A stretch of 64,000 bases of DNA from Terana coerulea (lineage: Eukaryota > Basidiomycota > Agaricomycetes > Polyporales > Phanerochaetaceae). A program made the translations under genes and the position numbers. The stretch is taken from positions 62,001 to 126,000 of the forward strand of contig JAKOGH010000736.1 in the NCBI GenBank assembly GCA_024811115.1. The letters run 5' to 3'. Under the pieces are notes generated by a model. That model made no database searches and was not told where the DNA came from. It was given only the letters and a program-made list of their open reading frames with translations. Positions 28,133-40,548 of this stretch are shown piece by piece; the first letter of the stretch is position 1, and every line of letters begins with the position of its first letter.

Positions 28133-30570
28133 ATGTCGAGCCCCGTCGTCGCCGCCGCCATTCCCTCGGTGTCGGCCCTGCAGGCGGCTGCAAAGGCCTC
28201 CAGCGCAGGCTTCGACCACGCCAACCTTGTTTTCAACGTCGATCTCTTCCTGCTTGCTTTTCTCGCATTCTTCTTTCTGCTCTCTTTGCCCCGCGCCGTC
28301 TTCCGCTTCTCGCACCGATCTGAATGGTTCGCCGGGCTCTGGCTACGATACGTTGAGCCCAAACGGTGGCGCCCTCCGACATTCTACCAACTCGGAGATG
28401 AAATCGACCTGCCGACCGCAGCGTACGTGTCCCCCACGAGTGCGCGAGCCCCCGCATCCGACTGGCACCAGAACGATGGCGAGGAGCAGGGTGAGGGGAC
28501 GACGGCAAGGGCCTCTCGCGCAATGTGAGCACGTCCTCCCACGTCCGCCTCCTGGGCCGGAACAACACCACGGCCACCAACCGCACCCAGGTGTCCCGCG
28601 CCCAGCTCGTCCGCGCGCAGTCACGGCGGAACCGCAAGCTCGACCTCCCGGTGCATATGCCGAACTGGACGACCATGCTCCCGGCCCTGTCGTGGGTTAT
28701 CCGTATCAACCTGCGCCCCGGCCTCACGGTCGGTGGAGCGTCGATCATGGTCGCGTATTTCATCACGATTTGTTACGCGGCACTGTTCCAGAGCAACTTC
28801 TTCAGCGACCCGGTCCGGATGGGTTGGGTCGCTGTGAGCCAGCTTCCCGTTGTGCTGGTACTTGCGACCAAGAATAACATTGTTGGAACTCTCATTGGGG
28901 CTTGCTACACAAGAGTGAGTATTTTCTACCCTTAGGCTTTATGCTTGGCTTACTGTATGCAGTTGAACTACCTCCATCGGTTCGCTGGTCGACTGGTCAT
29001 CTTGGCCGTGAATATCCATGGTTTTGGCTACTGTGAGTTTCCAAATAATCAATGATGAGTGCAGTAGAGCTTATTCTTTGAAGTCTACAAATGGGCCCTG
29101 GCGACGTCTACCACTAGTACACCTCCACTGACGGTGGCCCAACAAATCGTCGCAACGCCGGTGCACCTGTCCGGCTTTGTCGGTCTGCTTGCCGTCGACC
29201 TCCTGTTCCTCTCGTCGATGTCTTGGATGCGCCAGCGCTTCCACGGGACGTTCAAAGTCATGCATGTCTCCTGCGTCATTGCAATCTTTGTTGCTGTACG
29301 TCGTATCATGCCTCACTATCGCGGAGTCAGTCACTAATTTCACCGTTCTCTAGGTATATGCGCACTCTGCACAGTCCATGCCCTACTTGCTCATTTCCCT
29401 GGGACTGTACCTTTTCGACCGGCTCCTGCGCCTCGTCAAGACGCGCTACACAACTGCCCGCATCACCGCGCTGTCTGAGCTCGGCATGACGCGCGTCGAG
29501 GTCCAGGGGTCAACGCCGGCTGGCGTGCTGGCCAGCATGTTCGCATCCGCGTGCTCGAGAAGGAGATGGGTGGACCAACGAACCTCGGCATGCTCGAGTG
29601 CCACCCGTTCACGATCTGCAGTGTCAGCGAGGTGCGTCTATGCTTCTCAGATGACACCGATAAAGCAGTGGCTGATTGTATGCGGTATATCCTAGAGCCC
29701 TTCCGGCGAGAATCTGACGCTGATGTGCAAGAAGACTGGTATGTGGACGAACAAGCTGTTTGACTTTGCGCGAAGCATGGAGTACGGCCATTATTCGTCG
29801 AGCGACAACAAGGCTGAGAAGGCTTGGGAGCCGAGGGATGTCCGGCTCCTTATTGAGGGCCCCTACGGTGAGTTCATATAGCTCTATGACATCGCTGCAT
29901 GAATTCATGAGGGCCTCAGGTGGACCCAACCACACCATCTACACCTCGTTCTCCGGCGCGCTTGTCGTCGCTGGAGGAAGTGGCATCACGTATGCCCTCG
30001 GAGTCGTTCAAGATCTACTGCAGAAGGATAGGGAGGGTCGCTCTCGGCTCAAGTGTGTCGAGTTGGTCTGGAGTGTACAAGATCCATGTAAGTGCCAAGT
30101 GTCCTCCGCAGCCTTTACAGATGCTAACAATGTTCGTCTGCAGCTGCGATCCTGCCTCTCCTCCACCACTTCTCGCATCTCCTCGCGCAGTCCAACTCCA
30201 AGCTGTACTACACCTCCCTCCAGGTCTCGGTCTACTACACTCGGTGCTTCGCAAACCCGCCCGATCACGTTATGGCCGTGCTGCAGCGCCTCCCCGCCGG
30301 ACTGCGCGTTTCGCCCGGCCGTCCGAAGCTGCAGAGCACGCTGAACAGCGTCGTCGACCGCGCGTGCTCACTGTTCCACCGCGGCAAAGAGGCTGGCAGC
30401 CGCAGCGACCGCGGGAAAGGCCCCGAGGGGCGCCCCAGCGGCGTGTTCGTCACGGCGTGCGGCCCGCAGGGCCTGTCCGAGACATGCGCAAGGCCGTCCG
30501 CGCCATCGAGCCCGACCGCCGGCGCCGCGCGGGCGGCGTCGAGCTGTTCGACGAGGTGTTTGGCGGCTGA
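28133..30570 (+). CDS. ferric-reductase-type transmembrane oxidoreductase
   Basis: Exons: 28133-28914, 28963-29032, 29084-29295, 29354-29631, 29696-29867, 29920-30087, 30144-30570. A membrane half bears the haem-His helices (LNYLHRFAGRL, VNIHGFGYFYKW, FKVMHVSCVIAIF). A FAD-binding domain has HPFTICSVSE after NAGWRAGQHVRIRV, and an NAD(P) domain has LLIEGPYGGPNHT, LVVAGGSGITYA and VTACGPQGLSE. This is the Fre/NOX superfamily, expected at the plasma membrane to move electrons from NAD(P)H to Fe(III) or Cu(II). Frame slips occur in G-runs near 28485, 29510 and 30480; motifs resume after each. It lacks EF-hands, so ferric reductase is favoured over a calcium-regulated NOX. Confidence 0.85.
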
Positions 30571-31440
30571 GCGCGCCCCGTGCGCCTTGTGCTTGATGAC
30601 TCATGACCGCCACGCCTTTTCTCGCCACGACCTCCCTGCGCTGCCTGTCCCGCTCGTCTGCGACGTACGCCATTTCCCCTTACCAAACCATCCGTCATTC
30701 ACACAATCTCATCCTCCAACCTCCGAACTTCCCATTATTGCCTATGTACTCTTGATATCCTGCCTATCGCTCTCTTACCCTACCGCTCTTTACTCCCCCG
30801 CGTCCTCGCTGGACCGCAGCGCCGTATGGTGCGCTCGAGGACATAGACTGGCTTCCCACTCCCGCCCCGCTGGTTAGACCGCCGCAGCCGTAGTACGCGA
30901 CACACTGCCCGCGCGCGCTCTGGTAGTTCGTCCCCGTCGCACTGTTCTCTTGTCTGTCGCTGCTGTTTCTGTTGATGTATGTGGGGTCGTTGGGACGGGT
31001 ATGTAAATGCTTTGAATGTACGTTCCGTTGTTATTACAGATCCGCATGGACGGATGAGGTGATAGTCGGCGGACTTGTGTGTATCAGTAGACGTTCCGCT
31101 ACTAGAGTGTACTGTGTACCTGTCTATCTCTTGTTATGAATCCCAGTGTATGCCATGATATAGCGAGTCATGTTTGAAAGCTGTGCTGGACGGAAGTGTA
31201 AATTCAAGTTCAGACCCGTCTTCGAGCTCAGATCGACGCCACGAAGCTGTCACTTAGGGCGCTAGTCCGGAGTCCAGCGGCTTGCTTCAAACCAGCACGT
31301 TAGGTGTGCCAGGGCCAACACGTCGACGCGAGCACGAACAGGACGCGAAACGCTGCGCGCTTTCGCTCAGGAAGGGAAAACATGTGTACGTAGGTTTCAG
31401 TATGCGCTGTTCTGGCTTGTCACTGACTCGTGCGTATTAG
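30571..31440. other. intergenic region
   Basis: 870 bp of 3' flank of the reductase and 5' flank of the F-box pseudogene. A possible exon 1 of the pseudogene ends near 31382 but begins with ACG where its paralogue has ATG (see pseudogene). No other feature seen. Confidence 0.4.
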
Positions 31441-33317
31441 CTATAGCTACCCCGCCGTCCACCAACACTTTCACGGTTGTGCTCGTGTTACCAACGGAAA
31501 TCACCGTGTCCATTTTCCAGTACTTGAACGCTGGTGAAATTATTCGTTGCCAGCAGGTATGTCGCTTTTGCTCAGTGCGTAAACGCGTGCACTGACCAAC
31601 AGGTCTGTCGCGTTTTTCGAGACGTTGTCCAGGCGTCGGTCGCCTTGCAGTACAAGATAGAATGCTTCGCGGCCGGCGTCGAGGACGGCTTTGCCTGCGG
31701 ACTGAGTGTCAAGGAACGCATGGATAGCCTCGAAGAATGGCGCAAGGGGCGGAAGAATCTGTCGTGGACGGACGCGAAGACGCTTCCGGGCCATAGCAAC
31801 GTGGCGCAAAGCTTCCTTAGTTCAGCAGGCTACGCCATTGTCAGAGATCTCCGTGGCGGGAGGGGCTTCTCTTTCTCGCAAATCCCTTCCCGCTCATGAC
31901 GTATTGCTGAAGAGCACTGGGTAATTGACGATATCGGTTTCGCTTGGGTCAGCAAGGCATATGACCACACTCAGGACTTACTGGCAGTTACCGAGAGGTG
32001 GGAGGATCAGAGTATGTCGTCTTGAATATGGACTTGATAGCTCTCGATAATGATGCAGGAAGTCTCCAAGTCTCATGCATATTTATTGTCTATCGAGCAA
32101 GACGGGGAAGACTCACCCTCAAGCCGCCAACCCTTTTATGCTGGCATACATCCCGAGTCCGTTTCATGGAATCCATGTCGAGTTCTCCCTTTACTACTGT
32201 GCAAGCATGCTCATGCTTTGGACCTTTCAAGCTGTGAGTCGCACGACCCATGTTTGGGTATGGAATTGGCGGCAAGGGCGCTTGCAGCTGGTACGTGCGA
32301 TCTCACAGCTCTCCTACTCCGTAGTTAACCTAATCTGTAGGAAATTGACATAGATGGTGCTGATGGAGGGGATTTTCTGGACCACAACCATCTCGTACTA
32401 CCCTTGATGCACTTCGGTAACAGTGGTGATCGATGCGACCTGGCTATCCTCGATTGTCAAGGCCCTTACAGGCATTTGAAGAACAGCACGGAAGCCCTTG
32501 AAGACGCCTGTCTGGTTCTGGAAATGCCAGCATTATCTATATCGACCAGTAGCTTTCCAGAATGCTGCGTTACGGCCAGTGGAAACGCCTCCGGCGATGA
32601 ACTTACCCCCAATACCTCGCTGCTCCTTTCCATCCCACGGGTCGCACTGACATTATCACCGCCTGTATCAAGGTCGACAATGACAGAGACGTTTTCGAGA
32701 GTCATTACTTTGTAATTCCTGTCGGCGCCGTGCTGGCTCGACTGCAGTCTCGCGCCGATGTCATCGCCCTCGGTCCGGAAGCCAGAGTACCTTGGGACGC
32801 TTGGGGCACCGAGACGCGGTACATTCAACACCATGATCCCGGCCATGGCCAGTTCTCTCTATGCAGTCCCCGATTCATCCTCACCGAGCCTCGCCCCAAT
32901 GGAGACATTGGAGAGCATGTCGCGGTCATCCATGATTTTGCCTCCACCCCGTCTTTGTTTAGGGAGTTCGGTGCTACGCGCCAATCTCCCACAGACTCAA
33001 ATCTCGTTCACCAAGAATCTACCATCGAGAGTCAGTCATTTATTTCCACCCACGTCGAGACAAAAGCACCCTATCGTCGAGCCGTGTCAGATATAGTGAT
33101 CCAGACCGGAGGACTGCACGCCGACTGGGAGTTGTACGTTGGGGAACACTGTATATGTGCCGTCTCACCGGAGACAAATGAGTACGTCGTATTTATATGG
33201 CGTGTTTACGTGCATATATGCTGATCCACGTGCAGGGTTCGCTACTGGTCTCTGCAGCACATCTGTCGCCTTACTTTCTCAATGTCTGCTTCCCGTCTAT
33301 GCTTGCTATTGACGTAG
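31441..33317 (+). pseudogene. F-box family gene broken by nonsense mutation and lost start
   Basis: Exons align with the neighbour at 33665-35586: up to 31556, 31603-31997, 32059-32290, 32341-33181, 33236 on. F-box: LPTEITVSIFQYLNAGEIIRCQQVCRVF. At about 31897 a TGA replaces the paralogue's CGG in ...PSRSRRIAE, cutting the protein after about 150 residues. The aligned start of exon 1 (about 31319) reads ACG instead of ATG. The normal stop after RYWSL is lost (CAG for TAG), extending the frame to 33317. One C5 (about 32611) also needs C6. Downstream motifs (YDHTQDLLAV, PWDAWGTETRYI, VAVIHDFASTPS, GEHCIC) are otherwise conserved, so inactivation looks young. Confidence 0.75.
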
Positions 33318-33664
33318 TTCGAGTTCGTGTTCGTAGCGTTCAAACATATTTAACCACTCGTTCAGACATCTTAGACTCCCAAGCGGTACCAGTATATCGC
33401 CAAACTCTTCCGGGAAGCACATGTTAAGTATGTATCTTTCGTTATGCCGTGGTTCACGGCTTCAAGTTAGTTTCTTGCTACTTACTGTATCTAGTTATAT
33501 TATCCTAATGGCCTGTTACATGCGCAAAGCTATGCAAAGCTAATCTTGTAGTGTCGGTTTGAGCTCAGACGAGGCTTTGAGCATACAATAAGAAGATTGG
33601 TTTGGTTTCGACTCGGACGCCGCAAGGTGTTTGGGCGCTAGTCTCTTTCCTTCACACCAAATCG

Positions 33665-35586
33665 ATGTCGCAGGGAACCCGGTACGAAAAGCTCGGTTCA
33701 CTCGTCCAACAGGAGTCATGTATGAAAATCTTTTCTCCATATAACTTGCTTAGGTTCTGTGCTGACTTTCTGGCAGCAAAAGCTGCCCTGCAGCTCAGCA
33801 ACCGCTACGTGGGCTCGTTTGTGTTGCCAGCCGAAATCACGTCATATATCTTCCAATACCTGATTGCACATGATATCTTACGATGCCAGCAGGTAATTCT
33901 TTTATATAAGCGTATGTATGCGTGTGCTAACCAGCAGGTCTGCCGCAATTTTCGAGCCGTCGTCCAGGCGTCTACCGCCCTGCAGTACAAAATTGAATGC
34001 TTCGCGGCCGGCGTCGAGGAGGGTGCTGCATGCAGACTAAGTGCCAAGGAATGTCTGGATAGCCTCGAAGAATGGCGCGAGGGGTGGAAGAATCTGTCGT
34101 GGACGGACGTGAAGACGCTTCCGGGCCATAGCAACGTGGCACAAAGCAGCCTTACAACATGCTATGCTATCGTCAGAGATTTCCAAAGTAGGAGGGGCTT
34201 CTCATTCTCGCAAATCCCTTCTCGATCGCGGCGTATTGCTGAGCAGCATTGGGTGGTGGATGATATTGGCTTCACCTCGGTCGACAACGTCACTGTGTAC
34301 GACCACACTCAAAATTTACTGGCAGTTGCCGAGAGGTAGGAGAATAACAACGTCTGTATTTAAATCCGTAGCTCACAAAATGATGCAGGAAGTCTTCACA
34401 TCTTCTGCACGTTCATTGTCTATCAGGGAAGACCGGAAAGACTCACTCCCAAGCTGCCAACCCTCTTATGGCCCACATCCCGAGCCCGTTTCGTGAAGCG
34501 CATGGCGAATTCTCCCTCTTCTACTGTGCAAGTATGCTCATGCTGCGGGCCTCCGTGGATGACATGAGCCATGTTTGGGTATGGGATTGGCGGCAAGGTA
34601 TCCTGCAGTTGGTGCGTGTGGCTGCTCGCGTCACTCCTACTCCGTAGGGAATCTACTCTCACTGTCCACCCGCAGGAGATTGACGTAGATGGCGTTGATC
34701 TAGGGGATTTCCTGGACCATAGCCATCTCATACTGCCCTTAATGTGCTACGGTGACAGTGGTGATCGATACGACCTGGCTATCCTGGATTGTCAAGGTCC
34801 CTATAGGCATTTGAAGAATAATAGGGAAGTCCTTGAAGACGCCTGCCTGGTTCTGGAAATGCCAAAATTATCTGTGTCAGTTGCTCGCTCCCCAGAATGC
34901 TCCATTTCAGCCAGTGGAGATGCATCCAGTGATGAACTTGCCTCCCAATATCTCTCCGTCCCCTTCCACCCCACGGGTCGCACTGGCGTTATCACTGTCT
35001 GCATTGACGTTGACAGCGACATAGATGGTTTGGAGAGACATTTCTTTGTAGTTCCCGTCGGTGCCATACTGGCTCGACTACGGTCCCGCGCCGATGTCGT
35101 TGCCCTCGGCTCGGAAGCAAGAGTACCTTGGGGCACTTGGGGCACCGAGACGCGGTACATTCAAGACCATGATCCTGAACATAGCCGGTTCTCCCTATGT
35201 GGATCCCGCTTCGTGCTCACCGAGCGTCGCCCCAATAGAGAACATGTCGCGGTCATCCATGATTTCGCATCCACCCCATCTTTGCTTAGGGAGGCTGGTA
35301 CTGCGCGCCAGCCTTCTACAAACTCGGACTTCATTTACCAAGGGTCCATGATTCACAGCCAGTCATTCCTTCCTGCCCAGGTCAAGACTATGGCACCGTA
35401 TCGGCGGATTGTTTCGGAAATAGTGATATCAAGCGAAGGCCTGCACTCAGCCATGGAGCTGTACGTTGGGGAACACTGTATATGCACCATCTCACAAAAA
35501 CTCATGAGTACGTTGTTTTCTTATACCGTGTTTGCGCGCGGACATGATGCTGATCCACATGCAGGGTTCGCTACTGGTCGCTGTAG
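33665..35586 (+). CDS. F-box protein, tandem paralogue
   Basis: Exons 33665-33719, 33777-33892, 33938-34335, 34389-34611, 34676-35507 and 35565-35586 give about 548 residues. Order: short head, F-box (LPAEITSYIFQYLIAHDILRCQQVCRNF), ALQYKIECFAAGVEEG, then a long propeller-like region (VYDHTQNLLAVAER, HVWVWDWRQG, HFFVVPVGAI, PWGTWGTETRYI, YRRIVSEIV) and a final RYWSL exon. One base is missing in A5 at about 35495-35500 relative to the paralogue; adding it restores the last exon and TAG at 35586. The gene is otherwise intact. It is the closest relative of the pseudogene just upstream, so the two are a tandem duplication. Likely SCF ubiquitin-ligase adaptor with unknown substrate. Confidence 0.8.
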
Positions 35587-36088
35587 CTATAGAGCCTACG
35601 TCGCACTAGCTCACCACCAAGCATGCATCTCAGCGCTGCTCTCATTCAACTTGTTGGAAGTTTGCAGTACACAATCAATTAATGGTTGTATTTTTCTTCG
35701 AGAAACCAATGTTAGATGGCTCGTCATCTTACAATTTTACGTCCATCCACAATTTACATCCATGATCAGGCTTTGGCCATGCATAAGTCTGTCGTCGCAC
35801 TGCGTTTTATAATTTACCCTGGCATGAGTTCAGGGAATGTCGAGTTTGTTCAGGCTTAAGGCCTCATCCACAGTGATTTAAACATTGAACTGTGGTAACC
35901 TCCCAGTCGTCAAGCGAGTGCACGTGCTTACCACGGCCTTGGCAGAAGCGATCTCAGGCGCTTAACCCTGCTGCTTCTCACCATTATCATGTCAGACAGG
36001 GGTAGTAACGAGAACACAAACACTGCTAAGATAATTGAACGCATATCATGTATGTATTACTCCAGAATACTATGGCACAATCATACTC
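35587..36088. other. intergenic region between tandem F-box genes
   Basis: 500 bp, no gene or repeat seen. Confidence 0.4.
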
Positions 36089-37905
36089 ATGATTCGTGCA
36101 GTCGATTCAACTGCTGCTTATCACGGGCTGCGTAGTTCGTTTGGGTTACCGACGGAGATCACGTCGTATGTCCTGGACTTGTTACCTGCTCAGGATGTTC
36201 TGCGGTGCCAGAGGGTATGTGATTTGCGACTGCTTCTACACTCAAACCCCTATATCTCACGGACGCGTATCTAGGTCTGCCGTAACCTTCGAGACGTGAT
36301 ACGTGCGTCCGTCGCTTTACAGTACAAGATCGAATGCCTTGCGGCGGGCGTCGAGGACAACGCTGCCTGCAAACTCGGCGTAGGAGGGCGGCGCGGATGT
36401 CTTACGGCATGGCGGAAAGCATGGATAGATCAGCGATGGTCCCAGAGTGCGGTCGTGCAGGCGCCGGGCATAACGCTGAACACCTACTGGATATCCGACT
36501 ACGCATTCTACCGGGAGCTGAGGAATCACCGGGGCTTTGAGTTCAACCAGATTCCTTCTCTGTCGCGTAACATTTCTGAAGACCAATGGCAAATCGATGA
36601 TGTCGGGTTTGAGTATTGTCAATCCATGTACGACCATGCTCAAGACCTGCTGGTAGTCGTGAAGAGGTATGAAGCGTGCATATATCTCCCAGATACTAAT
36701 CACATTCTTGTAACACCGTCAGGAAAGGCCACGGAACCCTTCACATCTACTGCCTATCGGCCAAGACCGGAAAACCCCATCCCCAACTACGCACGCGAAC
36801 TCCTCTCATGGTCCTCATCCCCCAATACCTGCAGGTTCAAACACGATTTACACTAATATCGCGTGCAAGCCTCCTTGCGCTTAGTCTGGGTAATGGATTC
36901 ACCAAGAGGGAGTGTAGTTGGGTATGGGACTGGCGACAGTGGATCCAAATAATAGTGAGCAGTACTTCCGCCATGACCAGATTGTCCTTAGTATCGCGTT
37001 GATGGCAAACAGGAATTACACGGTGAAGGGTTAGCAACCATGGAATTCATCGACAACCGCTACATCTTGTTACCGATGTACTTCGGTTCCAGCGCGCCCA
37101 ACCGCGAGCAGGTGGAGTTGGCTGTGCTGGACTGTCGCAGCATCTGCTTGAAATCCTTACGAAGTCTAAACGAGATTACGGAACAGTGCACCATGTTTTT
37201 GGAGCTGCCGCCGTTCCGTTCGGGCGCAATGACCGCTCTGCAAGTCGTCACAAGCGGGCCGGCCTCGGGTACCGACTTCTCCTCTGAAAGCCTTACTATT
37301 CCGTTCCACTCCGGCGCGGACGCGCGGATTATCATGGTGACCGTCACTATAGACGAAGGGGACGATATCTCGAGGCATTTTTTCATAGTTCCCGTCAGCA
37401 CTATATATTCCCGTCTATCTGAGCATAGCAGCCAATGCCAGAAACCTGGAACTGCCCCAATATTTCCCTGGGTCGCGTGGGCGGCCGACACCCGGTACCT
37501 TGGACAGTTCAATGTGGAAGACACCCTCTACGCGGTCGCCGGCTCTCGGTTCTTTACAACAGAGTTCAGCCTTGCCGAAGGGAAGGAGGTCGTGGTAATC
37601 CACGACTTCGAGCCCAGCCTATCCTCGCTGCCAGATCAAGACTTCGACGTCGTGGTGGAAGGATCGCTGATCGACAGCGACGCTATCCTCGCGGCTCCGC
37701 ACGTTGAGACCAAGTTACCATATCGCCGTATTGTTTCGGAGATCACAGTGCCGCCAGGGGGAGCTGGACACTGGGACCTCTGTGCTGGAGAGCACTTCAT
37801 AGCGTTTGAATCGGTGACAGGCACTGAGTAAGTGCAGTTGTTGTGTTCCTGGTGCATCCGGTAACGCTAATACTTTCTCACAGAATTCGATACTGGTCAC
37901 TGTAA
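36089..37905 (+). CDS. F-box protein, third tandem paralogue (intact)
   Basis: Exons 36089-36214, 36275-36666, 36723-36954, 37013-37827 and 37884-37905 join without frameshift to 528 residues. F-box: LPTEITSYVLDLLPAQDVLRCQRVCRNL, followed by ALQYKIECLAAGVED. Shared family landmarks are MYDHAQDLLVVVKR, SWVWDWRQW, HFFIVPVSTIY, PWVAWAADTRYL, VVVIHDFEPS, YRRIVSEIT and the 7-codon terminal exon (IRYWSL). It is more diverged from the two upstream copies than they are from each other. Exon borders are conserved across all three. Role: probable substrate receptor of an SCF ligase. Confidence 0.83.
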
Positions 37906-38179
37906 AACCATCATATTCTTGACTGTGGTTGTATACTCCGTCAGAATCCGAGGCCCGTCTGAGTCTGTCCGTTCGACCATCCTATTGCCCCGGGTATATA
38001 TATGCACTTATTAATCCCTGCCGAATCCATACAGAGTAGATCTATACATTCCAACCTATCCAGACCACTCTATAGTTGTACATCCAAGTAGTGAATAAAC
38101 ATCAAGCACAGCCATATGTGCATTTGTATTTGCACCCAAAAGCCATTTCCGATAAATCACGAGAGGTCTGCCGCAAAAT

Positions 38180-40266
38180 CTACAAAGCACACCGTAATGT
38201 CTGTATAAGAACACTATGAGTTACGCATCCTGCATGATTACGCAGAATATCCATACCTTTATTATTGTTGACTTCGCCATCGCCAAACTTCGTGCGTCCA
38301 CCCGGCGCGTATGACAGCTCCTGCCCGTCCTCCTTCGTCCGGCTGCGGACGTCGTCATGCATCTGGGCGACGTCCCACACAAACCAAAGCCCCGTGCGAC
38401 ACATCTGTGCATTGCCGTATAACATACCGTACAGCGATGCGAAGTCACGCAGGCGCAGGAAGCGTGCACCACGGAAGGACGGCCGCACATTTGAGGGCAG
38501 CGAGCTGCCGGCATGGTACGTCGGACAGAGGTCTGCGATGTAGATGTCACCGGGTTCCTAGCAGGTGCACGATTAACCAGTTAGTAAACATAATGAGATA
38601 AAATTGGAGAAGTTATGCGTACAGTGCGCACAGTGGCTTTGCTATGGTGGACGTCCCATACAATGTCCTGCACAGGCTCGCCTATGTTCAGCTTCTGCAC
38701 AATGTCCGGCACGGACGCCGTCCCTCGCAGCAGGCGCGCAAAGTCCGGAATGAGATACAGAAGGCTTAAGGTCGTGCCAGCAATAAGGTGGCGGCCGTCG
38801 GGCGAGAAGCGTGCTGCAGAGGTTAAGTGAAAACACTTTCGTGCCGTGTGAACTCAATGCAGCATACCTGATACGAAGTACGTAGTCCACCGATGCGTTG
38901 TGGAGACCAGGGCTTGACTGGTTTCTGCTTTCTTCAGCGGGTCCACTATGACGTGCGGTTGCAGGGCGTCAATGCCGAGGACCTCGACAAAGCTCCGGAA
39001 GCCTTGCAGGTGCACCTCGCCGCCGTGAGTCCCAGACCTGTCGTCCGGGGCGATCTTGGAGAGCTGTAGCGAGCTTTCCTTGGTCTCGGAAGGTACAGCG
39101 TCGTCCACATACAACAGTGCCGGCACCTTGCTCCCGCTTCCGCCCATCACCACCTCCGGAAAGCCTTCATCGTGTAGCGGTACGATGACCAGGCAGTTAT
39201 CGAAGCACACACACATGTACTCCGTCGACAGGTCGATATCGAGGAGCAGAAACTGGCTCGGCACCGTCTGGAGTCGGACATTTCGCGAGTTATCAAGGAC
39301 GATTTGGTCTAGGTCGAATGAGCGCAGAAGTTCGCCTTGCAAGATATCGTACAGCTTGATGATGTGCGGGGCTTCGATGTCGACGACCGCGAGCAGCGAC
39401 GCCTTGAGCCGCCAGGTGCGGAAGGATGCACCAGTAAAGGACGGCAGGAAGCCGTGCGGGACGTACAGGCCACGCAGGTCCTGTGGTATCCCAGTATTCG
39501 TGGCAAGGGGCGACTGCTTCAGCTGTCCAGGAGTCGCGGCAAGCGGCGACGGCTCAGTGAGTGGACTTGCGACATCCGGGGTCTCCATGTTTTGCGCGTC
39601 AGTTGCTCTTCTCCATATTTCGAGTCCGCCTGTGTTGCGCGACAGCACAAGATAGCCATCAGATGTATCCAACCTGTTCACCTAGAAGCAAGAACTTAGT
39701 ATCGCCTTCGGGGACTGCTGCTGCAGCGCAAGCGGCGATAGAAGAAGCTTACGGATTGAAGATGCCAGAGCAGCCTGCCGTCGTCGAGCGAGCGTACGGA
39801 TAGCGAACGGGATGGTTTCGTGTCTGTAACTGCGAGGACTGTTCGCTCATGCTCGTCTACTTTGAATCCGCGGACACTGCAGTGGTAGGAGAGCAGACCG
39901 CCTTCCGTTAGAGTTCCCCGACCAGCCCAGTTCCGACCAAGATCGACCCATCTCCGGCCTGTGCTGTAAGAGTTAGCTCTTAAGTCCCCGAGACATATCA
40001 AGACACGGCGCACATAAATCCTTCCAGGTCGCTACCCCGATCAACCAGCTGCCTCCGTGGCTCTGTTCACTCGCTGCCGCGTCCTGCAGCGAACGACCGG
40101 GTTCGACAAAGCGGTGCAACACCGCAGCTTGATGAAAGAGCGCACTCTCATGGTCGAGTAAGAAGTGATGAATATCGCGAGACAGGGTGTAGAGGTTTAC
40201 AACGTCATATATGGACAGAAAGGAGAGGACGTATAGAGAAATATCGCTCGAAAGCTGCGTGAACAT
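38180..40266 (-). CDS. F-box protein with propeller-like C-terminus (intact)
   Basis: Exons 40266-40014, 39958-39753, 39681-38868, 38813-38623 and 38557-38180 splice to 613 residues in frame. The N-terminal F-box is FTQLSSDISLYVLSFLSIYDVVNLYTLSRD. WKDLCRRWVDLGRNWAG and propeller-like strands follow (VLAVTDTKPSRSLSVRSLDDG, GYLVLSRNTGGLEIWRR, IIKLYDILQGELLRSFDL, ARFSPDGRHLIAGTT, VQDIVWDVHHSKATV), suggesting WD40-like blades. It differs from the tandem paralogues: no YKIEC motif and a distinct exon pattern. The first in-frame ATG is at 40266. U6 snRNA lies about 160 bp upstream on the same strand. Confidence 0.8.
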
Positions 40267-40426
40267 GAGAGCGGTTGGCAAGCCTCGACATCAGCAAACA
40301 CAGACAGCCGTACGCCCAGAAACATCAGCGGTGTATGCGCGATGCTATCGTGTGCGCAGTGAAGCATCTAAGCTGGTGATGATTGGTGTGATGCTGGTAA
40401 GTACTGTTGGAGTAGGAAAAAGAAGG

Positions 40427-40491
40427 AAAATAAATATTGAGATCCGTAGATCTACCACTCCGGGAAAGCGTGTCATCCTTGTGCAGGGGCC

Positions 40492-40522
<31 letters not shown>

Positions 40523-40548
40523 TTCGTATGTCACCCCGAAGGGGACAC
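40427..40548 (-). ncRNA. U6 spliceosomal snRNA
   Basis: On the minus strand from 40548: a 5' stem-loop (GTCCCC-TTCG-GGG-T-GAC), then AAATTGGAACGATACAGAGA, then AGATTAGCATGGCCCCTGCA and CAAGGATGACACGC. These contain the invariant ACAGAGA box and AGC triad. The internal stem-loop region reads CACGCTTTCCCGGAGTG and can pair. T-runs for Pol III termination lie at 40427-40430 and 40417-40421, so the 3' end is approximate. No intron is seen in the conserved core. No TATA box was found about 30 bp upstream. Confidence 0.93.
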
